A stretch of DNA of 64,000 nt from Paenibacillus oceani. Lineage in GTDB: Bacteria; Bacillota; Bacilli; Paenibacillales; NBRC-103111. This document shows, one piece after another, positions 9,177 to 17,688 of the stretch (positions are counted from its first letter, which is position 1; every line of letters begins with the position of its first letter). A program made the translations under genes and the position numbers. The DNA is taken from assembly GCF_014705615.1 (NCBI RefSeq), contig NZ_JACXJA010000007.1, positions 248,001 to 312,000 on the forward strand. The letters are read 5' to 3'. The notes beneath the pieces are model-generated. The model ran no database searches, was not told the DNA's origin, and worked only from the letters and a program-made list of their open reading frames with translations.

Positions 9177-9426
9177 TGGATCGCCTCCACATATCGATTC
9201 GAGTGACACCCAGTTTCATCATTTCATAACCCTTATCTGCGACAGCGATTGTCGCGGTTCATCCAGATGGTTACAATCCCGTAATCCCCCCTACATATCA
9301 TTCGCATATTCGGATAGTAAGCGCATACATCTCGGGTTTTCTGAACGATTCGGAATAGGGAGCCGGATCAAGCGAGAAGCGGAACCGCTCATCGAAAACG
9401 CTTCGGACGAAAGCTTTTCTTTCTCG

Positions 9427-9454
9427 ATTTTATCATGAACATTTCTCAAGTCAA
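9427..9454 (-). promoter_or_regulatory. Sigma-A promoter of the solute-binding protein gene
   Basis: On the minus strand TTGACT (9449-9454), a 16-base spacer and TAAAAT (9427-9432). It would give a leader of about 240 bases before ATG 9176. The surrounding 9430-9600 is strikingly AT-rich. Confidence 0.55.
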
Positions 9455-9463
9455 GAAATAAAT

Positions 9464-9476
9464 TTCATGTATACGA
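9464..9476 (+). promoter_or_regulatory. Shared motif, copy A (candidate operator)
   Basis: TTCATGTATACGA lies just upstream of the minus-strand -35. A near-identical 13-mer (one mismatch) occurs at 9575-9587 at the transcription start of the plus-strand operon, suggesting one regulator binds both divergent promoters. Confidence 0.35.
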
Positions 9477-9542
9477 TAAATAAATAAATGATAAGCGCGG
9501 ACAAAAAGTGATTTACCGTATATATATGTAATAATATTTGTG

Positions 9543-9571
9543 TTTACGTGATTATTTTATTTTGCTATGAT
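9543..9571 (+). promoter_or_regulatory. Sigma-A promoter of the composite ABC operon
   Basis: TTTACG (9543-9548), a 17-base spacer, TATGAT (9566-9571). The start would fall near 9578, giving a leader of about 45 bases before ATG 9624. Confidence 0.6.
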
Positions 9572-9574
9572 TTA

Positions 9575-9587
9575 TTCATGTATAGGA
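9575..9587 (+). promoter_or_regulatory. Shared motif, copy B (candidate operator)
   Basis: TTCATGTATAGGA, one mismatch from copy A at 9464-9476. It overlaps the expected start site of the plus-strand operon, a position suited to repression. Confidence 0.35.
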
Positions 9588-9623
9588 AAAGTTTTTAAGA
9601 TTTGAATGTGGGGGTAGGTCCGT

Positions 9624-10757
9624 ATGGGAAGCGTTGCATTCAACCACGTGTATAAGTACTACAAGGGGGAAGCGAATCCGTCGGTCAACGATTTTCACCT
9701 GGATGTAGCGGACGGGGAGTTCCTTGTCTTGGTCGGACCTTCGGGATGCGGCAAATCCACGACCCTTCGGATGCTCGCCGGCCTGGAGGAAGTATCGCAG
9801 GGCGATATCTACATAGACGGCAAATTCATCAACTACGTATCCCCGAAAAATCGCGATATTGCGATGGTTTTCCAAAACTATGCCCTGTATCCGAATATGA
9901 CTGTGTTTGAAAATATGGCGTTAGGCTTGCAGCTTCATAAGGTGGCGAAGCACGAGATCGAGCAGCGGGTCAGCCGGGCGGCCAAGATGCTGGAGATCTC
10001 GCATTTCCTGACGAAGCGGCCCGGTCAGCTGTCCGGCGGGCAGAAGCAGCGCGTAGCGTTGGGGCGTGCCCTCGTGCGGGAGCCGCAAGTGTTTCTGATG
10101 GATGAGCCGCTCTCGAATCTGGACGCCAAGCTCCGGACGCAGACCCGTGTGGAGATCAGCAAGCTGCACAGCGAGCTGCGAACGACGATGGTGTATGTCA
10201 CCCACGATCAGACGGAAGCGATGACGATGGGAACGCGGATCGTCGTGATGGAGAAAGGCAAGATCCAGCAGGTGGCCCCGCCCCAGCACTTGTATGACCA
10301 TCCGAATAACATGTTCGTAGCCGGATTTATCGGCACCCCGCAGATGAACTTTATACCGGGGGCGATCGTATCGGAACACAACGTTTTTTATTTTGAGAAC
10401 AGGCGGCTGAAAATACGGGTGCCGGAAAGCCGCTGCGCCCAAATTGCCGCAGCCCGGACGAATTTGCGCCAAGTCGTGCTCGGCATCCGGCCGGAATATG
10501 TGCTGAGCGAGTCTTGGGCGCTCGAACAGTATCCGGATTGGCGAATAACCGCCATCGTCGATTCGAGGGAACCGATGGGCTCCAACACGTTTCTGCATGC
10601 CAAGTCGGGGGACGATACGTTCATCTCACGAGCGGAAGCGCATACACCGATTCAGCCCGGCGATACGGTATCGCTTGTCGTGCGTATGGATCGGGCGCAT
10701 TTCTTCGACTCGGAAAGCGGAGTTTCCTTTGCGGCGCAGGGGGATCTTCGATCATGA
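9624..10757 (+). CDS. MalK/UgpC-type sugar ABC transporter ATPase
   Basis: A 377-residue ATPase: Walker A GPSGCGKST near residue 40, Q-loop VFQNYALYPNMTV, signature LSGGQKQR, Walker B VFLMDEPLSNLD and H-loop YVTHDQTEA. The C-terminal ~140 residues form the OB-type regulatory domain of MalK-like ATPases, with LGIRPEY. The start follows a G-rich site (GGGGGTAGG). It is the only ATPase of an operon containing four permeases, so it probably energises both pairs; MalK/MsmX-type ATPases are known to serve several transporters. The last four bases overlap the start of the next gene. Confidence 0.95.
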   Translation: MGSVAFNHVYKYYKGEANPSVNDFHLDVADGEFLVLVGPSGCGKSTTLRMLAGLEEVSQGDIYIDGKFINYVSPKNRDIAMVFQNYALYPNMTVFENMALGLQLHKVAKHEIEQRVSRAAKMLEISHFLTKRPGQLSGGQKQRVALGRALVREPQVFLMDEPLSNLDAKLRTQTRVEISKLHSELRTTMVYVTHDQTEAMTMGTRIVVMEKGKIQQVAPPQHLYDHPNNMFVAGFIGTPQMNFIPGAIVSEHNVFYFENRRLKIRVPESRCAQIAAARTNLRQVVLGIRPEYVLSESWALEQYPDWRITAIVDSREPMGSNTFLHAKSGDDTFISRAEAHTPIQPGDTVSLVVRMDRAHFFDSESGVSFAAQGDLRS

Positions 10758-13756
10758 GCCGGCGCTGGAGAAGAAGCGGACGTATCTTGTTCGGCACGTT
10801 AGCAGTGTGCGGGATCGCATGGATCTTCTGGCGCTCGTCATCCGCGGAGCCTGCCAGCTTCCCGGTTGTCGCCCAGTCGGACATCCGTCTGTCTGCCGCG
10901 GCCGCGGACCGGCAGCCGGTCTCTTACGTGTTGTGGCAGCGCAGCAGCGAATTCAGCCGGTTCCAGCCGGCCGGGACATCGGGGGTCCGCGTGCTCGCGG
11001 CCGAATACAGCGGGATGTCGCCGGATGCCGGCGTCCAGCGCCGCCGGGATGACGCGACGAAGGCGGATATCGTGGAATGGACCCATGCGAAAGGCTGGCT
11101 CGAATGGAACGTGGAGGTGCCGGAGGACGGACTGTACGATCTGATGATCGAGTATGCGCCTATGAAAGGAAGCTTCTCGGAGATCGTCCGGGGCGTTCAG
11201 ATCGACGGCAAATATCCGTTCGTCGAAGCGGGGCGGATCGTCCTGGACCGGCAGTGGAGAGACGCCAAGTATCCGTACGACCGCAATGGGATCGGCAATG
11301 AGATCCGTCCGGTGCAGGAGGAAAGAACCGGCTGGCAGACCGCGCGCATAACCGATTATTCGCTCTCCTCGGAGCCGCTGCGCTGGGCGCTGACCAAGGG
11401 CACGCATACGATCCGGCTGGTCGGAGTGAAAGAGCCGGTTGCCTTGTATTCGCTTACACTCGCTTCGCCCGAGAAGCTGCCGGCTTACGCCGAATACGTC
11501 GGCCGGCATCCGGCCGGCAGCGGGCCGCAGAAGGACTGGTATCACCGGTACGAAGCAGAACAATATCTGCAGAAGTCTGCGGTCAGTACCCGAACGTTAA
11601 GCGTGGCGGAGCCGCTGGTCTCCCCGGATGCGAAAGGCAAAATAACGTACAACGCGCTCGGAGGCACTTCGTGGGAAAAGGCGGGCCAGTCGGTCGAATG
11701 GGAGATTGCCGTACCGGAGACCGGTTATTACGCAATCGATCTGAAGTATTTTCAAGGCTATAACGGGAATGCGTCCGTGTACCGGACGGTGCTGATCGAC
11801 GATCGGGTACCGTTCCGGGAAATGCTGCATTACCGCTTCGCCCCGAACCGCGCTTTGGAGATCAAACCGCTTGCGGACCCGGACGGAGAGCCGTACTTGT
11901 TCCATCTGACCGAGGGCACGCACCGGCTTAAGCTGGTCGCGGATAATTCGATCGTCCGCCCTGCGGTCGAGGCGTTGCATGAAATTAGACAACGGGTCAT
12001 GTCGATCGAGAAGGAGATCCGGGCGATCTCCGGCAACTACGGCTTCGGCGCTGATCAGAACATCGACACCGCTCGGACATGGGAGATTAAGAAATTCGAT
12101 CCGGAGATCGAAAACAAGCTGCAATCCGTCATCGATGAGATGGAGGTCGTCCGCGACTACTTGCTCGGACTGAACCAGGCGGTTACCGATCCGACTACGG
12201 CTCTGAGCGCGCTGATCGACCTGATCCGGTCGCTTAAGGAAGACGTCAACGATATTCCGAATCAGGTGACTGCCTTCTCGGATATCGTGTCAGGCATCGG
12301 TACCTGGATCAAACCGATGGAAAGCCAGGCGCTGCAGCTCGATTATATCGTCGTGCGAACCCCGCAGACGAACCCGCCGTTCCAGATCCCGAACGGTTGG
12401 GACAAGGTGCAGTATACGGCGGTGAATTTCGCCCGCTCCTTCTTCGAGAATTACGATACGAACGAGCTGAACGACGAGAACGCCCTGACGATCTGGGTGC
12501 AGCGCGGACGGGACTACGTCGATTTGCTGCAATCGCTGATCGAGCAGGAATTTACTCCGCAGACGGGCATTAAAGTGAATGTGAATCTGATCCCGAATCA
12601 GAACGTGCTGCTGATGGGCAATGCGGCAGGCGATCAGCCGGATCTGGCGCTTGGCGTCGGGATGGAGACGCCGGTCGACTTCGCCATGCGCGGTGCGGCG
12701 GAAGACTTGTCGCAGTATGACGGGTTCGAGGAAGTGATCAAACGGTTTAATCCCGGGATCATGCGATCGTATAACTACGGAGGGGGCGTATACGGGCTGC
12801 CGGAGACCCAGACATACAACATGATGTTTTACCGGACCGACATCTTCGAGCAGTTGGGCATCCAGCCGCCGGATACGTGGGACGATCTGATGCGTTTGCT
12901 GCCGACCTTGCAGGAGAGAGGCATGTCGTTTAAGTATCCGAGAAAAATCGACGGTACGATCCACTCCAACTTGACGACGTCGGGCGCCTACAGCCTGCAC
13001 TATGCGCTGCCCTTTTATCAGCAGGGAGCGGAGTTTTATACGGAAGACGGCTTGCAGACGGAGCTGACCAGCACGGAGGGGCTGGCCGCGTTCAAGCAAT
13101 ATACGGAGTGGTTCAGCAAATACAGCCTGCCGCAGGAAGTTCCAGCCTTCATCAACCATTTCCGGTATGGGGATATGCCGATCGGGATCAGCGATTTTAT
13201 GCTGAACATTCAACTGACGGTCGCCGCTCCCGAGCTCGCGGGACACTGGAAGATGGTTCCCGTCCCGGGCATCCGGCAGCCGGACGGCACCGTGGTGCGA
13301 TGGGCGCCGCAGGAAACGACGTCGGCTTTTATAATGAAGCAGAGCAAGCGCCAGGAAGAGGCGTGGAAGTTTCTGGAATGGTGGACGTCGGGTAGTGTCC
13401 AGAGCCGGTACGGCAACGATATCGAATCGTATGCCGGCATCGAGTACCGCTGGTATACGGCGAACGTGGCCGCGATGCAGACGCTGCCCTGGTCCGACGA
13501 CGACTTGAAGGCGTTGAACGAACAAGACCGGTGGGCCAAAAACGTGCCGTACGTTCCGGGTTATTATTTTCTGACCCGCGAGATGGATTTTGCCTGGATC
13601 AATACGGTCATCGGCGGAAAACCGGCGCGGGAGACGCTCGGCAAATCCGAAATGTCGCTGCAGCGGGAAATGAGGCGCAAGCAGGAGGAGTTCGGCCTCA
13701 TGCCGGACGACAATCTGCAAGTAACGCCATACAACCAGCCTTACGGAAGGGAGTAA
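10754..13756 (+). CDS. Giant membrane-anchored solute-binding protein with two CBM-like modules (1000 aa)
   Basis: The start is ATG 10754, overlapping the ATPase stop. Order: a basic N-terminus and one hydrophobic segment (~8-26) with no lipobox, so a membrane anchor; two beta-sandwich, carbohydrate-binding-like modules (~60-255 and ~270-405) sharing the pattern W.v.vPE.GyY.i...y; a helical linker (~405-510); then a family 1 binding-protein domain (~575-975) with LTIWVQRGRDYVDLLQSLIEQEF, QPDLALGVG and YGLPETQTYNMMFYRTDIFEQLG. Ordinary family 1 proteins are about 450 residues. The extra modules could hold a polymer near the importer. Substrate unknown. Confidence 0.85.
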   Translation: MSRRWRRSGRILFGTLAVCGIAWIFWRSSSAEPASFPVVAQSDIRLSAAAADRQPVSYVLWQRSSEFSRFQPAGTSGVRVLAAEYSGMSPDAGVQRRRDDATKADIVEWTHAKGWLEWNVEVPEDGLYDLMIEYAPMKGSFSEIVRGVQIDGKYPFVEAGRIVLDRQWRDAKYPYDRNGIGNEIRPVQEERTGWQTARITDYSLSSEPLRWALTKGTHTIRLVGVKEPVALYSLTLASPEKLPAYAEYVGRHPAGSGPQKDWYHRYEAEQYLQKSAVSTRTLSVAEPLVSPDAKGKITYNALGGTSWEKAGQSVEWEIAVPETGYYAIDLKYFQGYNGNASVYRTVLIDDRVPFREMLHYRFAPNRALEIKPLADPDGEPYLFHLTEGTHRLKLVADNSIVRPAVEALHEIRQRVMSIEKEIRAISGNYGFGADQNIDTARTWEIKKFDPEIENKLQSVIDEMEVVRDYLLGLNQAVTDPTTALSALIDLIRSLKEDVNDIPNQVTAFSDIVSGIGTWIKPMESQALQLDYIVVRTPQTNPPFQIPNGWDKVQYTAVNFARSFFENYDTNELNDENALTIWVQRGRDYVDLLQSLIEQEFTPQTGIKVNVNLIPNQNVLLMGNAAGDQPDLALGVGMETPVDFAMRGAAEDLSQYDGFEEVIKRFNPGIMRSYNYGGGVYGLPETQTYNMMFYRTDIFEQLGIQPPDTWDDLMRLLPTLQERGMSFKYPRKIDGTIHSNLTTSGAYSLHYALPFYQQGAEFYTEDGLQTELTSTEGLAAFKQYTEWFSKYSLPQEVPAFINHFRYGDMPIGISDFMLNIQLTVAAPELAGHWKMVPVPGIRQPDGTVVRWAPQETTSAFIMKQSKRQEEAWKFLEWWTSGSVQSRYGNDIESYAGIEYRWYTANVAAMQTLPWSDDDLKALNEQDRWAKNVPYVPGYYFLTREMDFAWINTVIGGKPARETLGKSEMSLQREMRRKQEEFGLMPDDNLQVTPYNQPYGRE

Positions 13757-13759
13757 CCT

Positions 13760-14746
13760 ATGGAACCCGTACAACTGTCTAAGGCCGCTACGCTGCCGCC
13801 GGGCGAGACGAGAACCCCGGCTCCTAAGTCGATAGTGAGAATCAAACGATTTTTACGGGAATGCTGGCGCGACCGATTGTCGTATTTATTTCTGGCTCCC
13901 TTTCTCATCTGCTTTGCCTGTTTTATTATCGTTCCGGTGCTGATGGCGGCTTTGCTTAGCGTCACTTCCTTTAACGGAATCGAGTTTCCGCGATTGATCG
14001 GAGCGAGCAACTTCGTCTACATGCTAACGCAGGACATCGTGTTTATGAAATACACGCTTCCGAATACGCTGAAATTCGCCATTATAGTAGGACCAGGCGG
14101 TTACATCCTATCGTTCGTATTCGCCTGGCTCATTCATCAGCTGCCCTCCGGCATCCGCGATTACTTCACGCTGGCGCTGTATGCGCCGTCCATGGTCGGG
14201 GGAGTGGCACTGTCGGTCGTCTGGGCGGCTACGTTCAGCGGCGACCGGGTCGGGTATTTGAACAATGTGCTGATGCGCCTGGGGTTTATCGAAGCTCCGC
14301 ATCTATGGCTGCAGGACCCGAAATATTTGATGACCATCATGATTGTCGTGACGTTATGGACCAGTATGGGGGTCGGGTTTCTCGCCATGCTCGGCGGGCT
14401 GCAAACCGTGAACAAGGAGCTGTACGAAGCGGGCAGAATCGACGGGATCAAGAACAGCTTGCAGGAAGTGTACTATATCACGATTCCGGCGATGAAGCCG
14501 CAGATGCTGTTCAGCGCGGTCATGGCGATCGTCGGCACGCTGAAGGCGGGGGCGATCTCGACCCAGCTCACGGGACTGACGATTACGCCGGACTATGCCG
14601 GACACCTCATCACGAACCATATCGACGACTACGCTTATTTGCGGTATGAATGGGGTTACGCTTCCTCGTTGTCCGTCGTGCTGCTGATCATGAGCTACGG
14701 CCTGATGAAGCTTAGCTACAAGCTGTTCGGATCAAAGGGGGAATAG
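13760..14746 (+). CDS. Sugar ABC permease (MalF-like), first pair
   Basis: A 328-residue protein with six predicted membrane helices and the EAA loop EAGRIDGIKNSLQEVYYITIP near residue 225, which docks to the ATPase. The N-terminus has a basic stretch, then YLFLAPFLICFACFIIVPVL as first helix, typical of the MalF/UgpA branch. It is preceded by GGAAGGGAG. It follows the giant binding protein by three bases and precedes its MalG-like partner by four. Confidence 0.92.
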   Translation: MEPVQLSKAATLPPGETRTPAPKSIVRIKRFLRECWRDRLSYLFLAPFLICFACFIIVPVLMAALLSVTSFNGIEFPRLIGASNFVYMLTQDIVFMKYTLPNTLKFAIIVGPGGYILSFVFAWLIHQLPSGIRDYFTLALYAPSMVGGVALSVVWAATFSGDRVGYLNNVLMRLGFIEAPHLWLQDPKYLMTIMIVVTLWTSMGVGFLAMLGGLQTVNKELYEAGRIDGIKNSLQEVYYITIPAMKPQMLFSAVMAIVGTLKAGAISTQLTGLTITPDYAGHLITNHIDDYAYLRYEWGYASSLSVVLLIMSYGLMKLSYKLFGSKGE

Positions 14747-14750
14747 CGGT

Positions 14751-15605
14751 ATGCTGCTTTCGATTCGCAAGCTCTCGTTCTCCCGGGTAGTGCTGGTCGG
14801 TTTCCTTGCCGCTGTGGCCGCGTTTATGCTCGTGCCGATTGTTTTTTTGTTTAATAACGCCTTCAAGCCGTTAAACGAGCTGTTTTTGTTTCCGCCGACG
14901 ATCTTCGTCAAGCACCCGACGATGCGCAATTTCGAGCAATTGCTGCTTCATACGTCGGCCGGACTCGTTCCGGCGACGCGATACTTGTTCAACAGCGTCC
15001 TCGTATCGGCGGTGTCCACCGTGTCCGTCATCCTCGTCAGCACGATGGCCGGTTATGTGCTTGCGAAGCACCGGTTTCATTTTAAAACGGCCATTATGGC
15101 CTTCATCTTGATCGCGCTTATGTTCGCTCCGGAGACCGTAGCGATCCCCCGCTATCTCGTCGTAAGCAGTTTAGGGCTGAAAAACACGTATCTCGCTCAT
15201 ATTTTGCCGTTTATCGCTTCGCCGGTCGCGGTGTTCCTGATGAAGCAATTTATCGACCAAATCCCGGACTCCTTGCTGGAAGCGGCCAAGCTGGACGGCG
15301 CCGGCGATCTGTACATCTTCTCGCGCATCGTTATTCCGCTCACGGCGCCGGCGGTGGCAACGGTCACTATCATTACGTTTCAGGCCGTGTATCTGGATGT
15401 GGAAACCTCGACGCTGTACACGACGAAAGAAACGATGAAGACGCTGGCCTTTTATGTGACCAGCCTCACGACGAATGTCCCCGGCGTTGCGGCGGCCAGC
15501 ATGGCGGCGGCGGTCGGACTGCTGATGTTTTTGCCGAATCTGATCCTGTTCCTGCTGTTCCAGCGGAAAATGATCGAAACGATGCTGCATTCGGGTGTGA
15601 AGTAA
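14751..15605 (+). CDS. Sugar ABC permease (MalG-like), first pair
   Basis: A 284-residue protein with six predicted helices and the EAA loop EAAKLDGAGDLYIFSRIVIP around residue 180. The length and the segment LKHPTMRNFEQLL-like after helix 1 fit the MalG/UgpE branch. GGGGGAATAG precedes ATG 14751. It ends with KMIETMLHSGVK, a usual MalG-type tail. It forms the heterodimeric channel with the upstream permease. Confidence 0.92.
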   Translation: MLLSIRKLSFSRVVLVGFLAAVAAFMLVPIVFLFNNAFKPLNELFLFPPTIFVKHPTMRNFEQLLLHTSAGLVPATRYLFNSVLVSAVSTVSVILVSTMAGYVLAKHRFHFKTAIMAFILIALMFAPETVAIPRYLVVSSLGLKNTYLAHILPFIASPVAVFLMKQFIDQIPDSLLEAAKLDGAGDLYIFSRIVIPLTAPAVATVTIITFQAVYLDVETSTLYTTKETMKTLAFYVTSLTTNVPGVAAASMAAAVGLLMFLPNLILFLLFQRKMIETMLHSGVK

Positions 15606-15606
15606 T

Positions 15607-17688
15607 ATGGGGAAAAAGAGAGGGCTTCCGATGATCCGACGCGCCGCATCCGGTGGGAGGATAACCACTGTGACTATGCTCACCGTCCTATGTCTGCTCG
15701 GCTTGCTGGTCCCGCAGGCGGCATGGGCCAAGCTGCCCTACAGCACGTATTATGTCGATCCGGTCAACGGCGAGATGAATCAGATTCAGCCTTTATATGT
15801 ACCGGACCGCATTATCGACGGGAACCTGATGAAGAAGCCGTTCTCGGCGCCAAGCGACCTGTTCATAGCGGACAACGACCATGTCTACATCGCCGACACG
15901 GGGAACGATCGCATCGTCGAGCTCGGTCCGTCCGGACAATTCATCCGTTCGATCGGCGAGGAGGAGGGGCCGGGCAAGCTGAGCCGTCCGGAGGGCGTGT
16001 TCGTCGCTGCAGACGGTATGATCTACGCGGCCAATACCGCCGGGGAGACGATTGTGAAGTATGCGCCGGACGGCAGCCTGTTGAAGGTGTTCGCCAAGCC
16101 GGACTCCAGCGTGCTGGGGAAAGACTACTTTTTTATTCCGACCAAACTGGTCGTGGATAACCGCGGGTTTCTGTATGTCGTCATTAAAGACACCTATCAG
16201 GGCTTGCTGCGGATGAATCCGGAAGGCGAGTTTACCGGGTTTTTCGGGGCGAACAAAGCGAAGCTGAGCTGGATGGACCGGCTGAAGCGGACGGTGCTCA
16301 ATCAGGTGCAGTTGGCTCAGGAGGTCGCGAAGCGCCCGGACTCGATCGCAAACGTCACCTTGTCCGAAGACGGCTTTTTGTTCACGACGACCGCAACCGC
16401 ACTTAACGACGGGCAGATCAAAAAGCTGAACGCCGGAGGCTCCGACGCGTTCAAAAACAAAGAGTTCGGGGAAACGCGGCTGGTCGATATGACCGTGGAC
16501 GGCCACGGCTTTTTGTACGGGATGAACCGGCAGTTTAATGAAATCTCGATCTACGACCCGATGGGCGGCGTGTTGTTTTATTTCAGCGAGGGCGACAAAA
16601 ACGCCCGGCAGATCGGGGTAACGAGCTTTGCCAGCAGTATCGCAATCAATGGACGAAACGAAATATGGCTGGCCGACAGCCGCTCCAATCTGATTCACGT
16701 CTTTAAGCGAACGAGCTTCGGCGACGCTTTTATGACAGCGGCCCATCATTACTACGAGGGCGATTATGTCAAAAGCAAGGCGTACTGGGAAGAAGTCGTC
16801 CGTCAGAACGGGATGCTTAACATCTCGTTTAACGGATTGGGCAAAATCGCCCTGCACGAGAAACGGTATGACGACGCGCTGTATTATTTCAAGCAATCGT
16901 ACGACCCCGAAGGATATTCGGACGCCTTCTGGAATTTGCGGTACGAATGGATTCAGGACCACTTCTTCATAGCGGCTCTGGCAACGGCTGCCGGGATCGG
17001 AGCGCTCGTTTTTCTCGGGAGGAAGGGAAGGGCGTTCGTCCGCAGCCGGACATGGCCCCGGGGGTTGGAGCGTTATGCGGCCGAGCTTAAGGATGCGATT
17101 TATTTGATTTTCCATCCGTATGAAGGGTTTTACCGGTTGAAGGACCGGCAAATTTCCTGGTTCGTGCTGCTGCTGATCGGCTTTCTTGCCGTCGGGGTCC
17201 ATCTGCTGTCCATATTCGGCTCCGGTTTTATCGCGTATCCGTTCGATCTCGGCAGCTATAACCTGAAATGGTCTTTGGGCCTGCTCCTGGTGCCGTGGGC
17301 GACGTGGGTAATTGCGAACTACCTGGTCAGCTCCGTGAAGGGCGGGGAAGGGCGGTTTCGTGAAGTGCTGCAGGCCAGCACCTATGCGATCGTTCCTTAT
17401 ATGGTGATGCAGATTCCGGCGATTGCGCTCTCCAACGTCGCTGTGCTCGAAGAATGGATATTGATCGACCTGATTCATCAGCTCATGTGGATCTGGATCG
17501 TACTGCTGCTGTTCGTTATGACCCAGGTCATTCATAATTTCGACTTTACCGAAGCGATCAAAAATGCAGGCATCACCGTATTTACGATCGGGGTTATGTG
17601 GGTGTTTGCGGTCATCATGACCGGGCTCGGTATGAACCTGTACGATTTTCTGGAACAGATCTACCGGGAGGTGACGTTTCATGGTTAG
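15607..17688 (+). CDS. NHL-propeller/TPR/YIP1 membrane protein
   Basis: Up to 693 residues. A signal sequence (TVLCLLGLLVPQAAWA) is followed by NHL-type propeller repeats (~82-371; for example VYIADTGNDRIVELGPSGQFI and IYAANTAGETIVKYAPDG), a short TPR-like helical stretch (~375-440; AAHHYYEGDYVKSKAYWEEV), a membrane helix (~453-472) and a YIP1-type multi-helix membrane domain (~508-688). The propeller therefore faces outside. Starts at 15607, 15631 (better SD) and GTG 15670 are possible. It ends eight bases inside the next gene. NHL domains bind ligands or glycans; a transport-associated scaffold is inference. Confidence 0.8.
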   Translation: MGKKRGLPMIRRAASGGRITTVTMLTVLCLLGLLVPQAAWAKLPYSTYYVDPVNGEMNQIQPLYVPDRIIDGNLMKKPFSAPSDLFIADNDHVYIADTGNDRIVELGPSGQFIRSIGEEEGPGKLSRPEGVFVAADGMIYAANTAGETIVKYAPDGSLLKVFAKPDSSVLGKDYFFIPTKLVVDNRGFLYVVIKDTYQGLLRMNPEGEFTGFFGANKAKLSWMDRLKRTVLNQVQLAQEVAKRPDSIANVTLSEDGFLFTTTATALNDGQIKKLNAGGSDAFKNKEFGETRLVDMTVDGHGFLYGMNRQFNEISIYDPMGGVLFYFSEGDKNARQIGVTSFASSIAINGRNEIWLADSRSNLIHVFKRTSFGDAFMTAAHHYYEGDYVKSKAYWEEVVRQNGMLNISFNGLGKIALHEKRYDDALYYFKQSYDPEGYSDAFWNLRYEWIQDHFFIAALATAAGIGALVFLGRKGRAFVRSRTWPRGLERYAAELKDAIYLIFHPYEGFYRLKDRQISWFVLLLIGFLAVGVHLLSIFGSGFIAYPFDLGSYNLKWSLGLLLVPWATWVIANYLVSSVKGGEGRFREVLQASTYAIVPYMVMQIPAIALSNVAVLEEWILIDLIHQLMWIWIVLLLFVMTQVIHNFDFTEAIKNAGITVFTIGVMWVFAVIMTGLGMNLYDFLEQIYREVTFHG

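Noticed and set aside
9391-9406. Possible CcpA cre site (GAAAACGCTT) in the leader of the lipoprotein gene
   Set aside because: Only half of the cre consensus matches; the right half (TCGG instead of TTCA) fails, so it is not listed as a feature.
12290-13774. 494-codon minus-strand frame opposite the giant binding protein
   Set aside because: Same kind of antisense shadow: no domain, Arg/His-rich, and the plus strand carries a family 1 binding domain.
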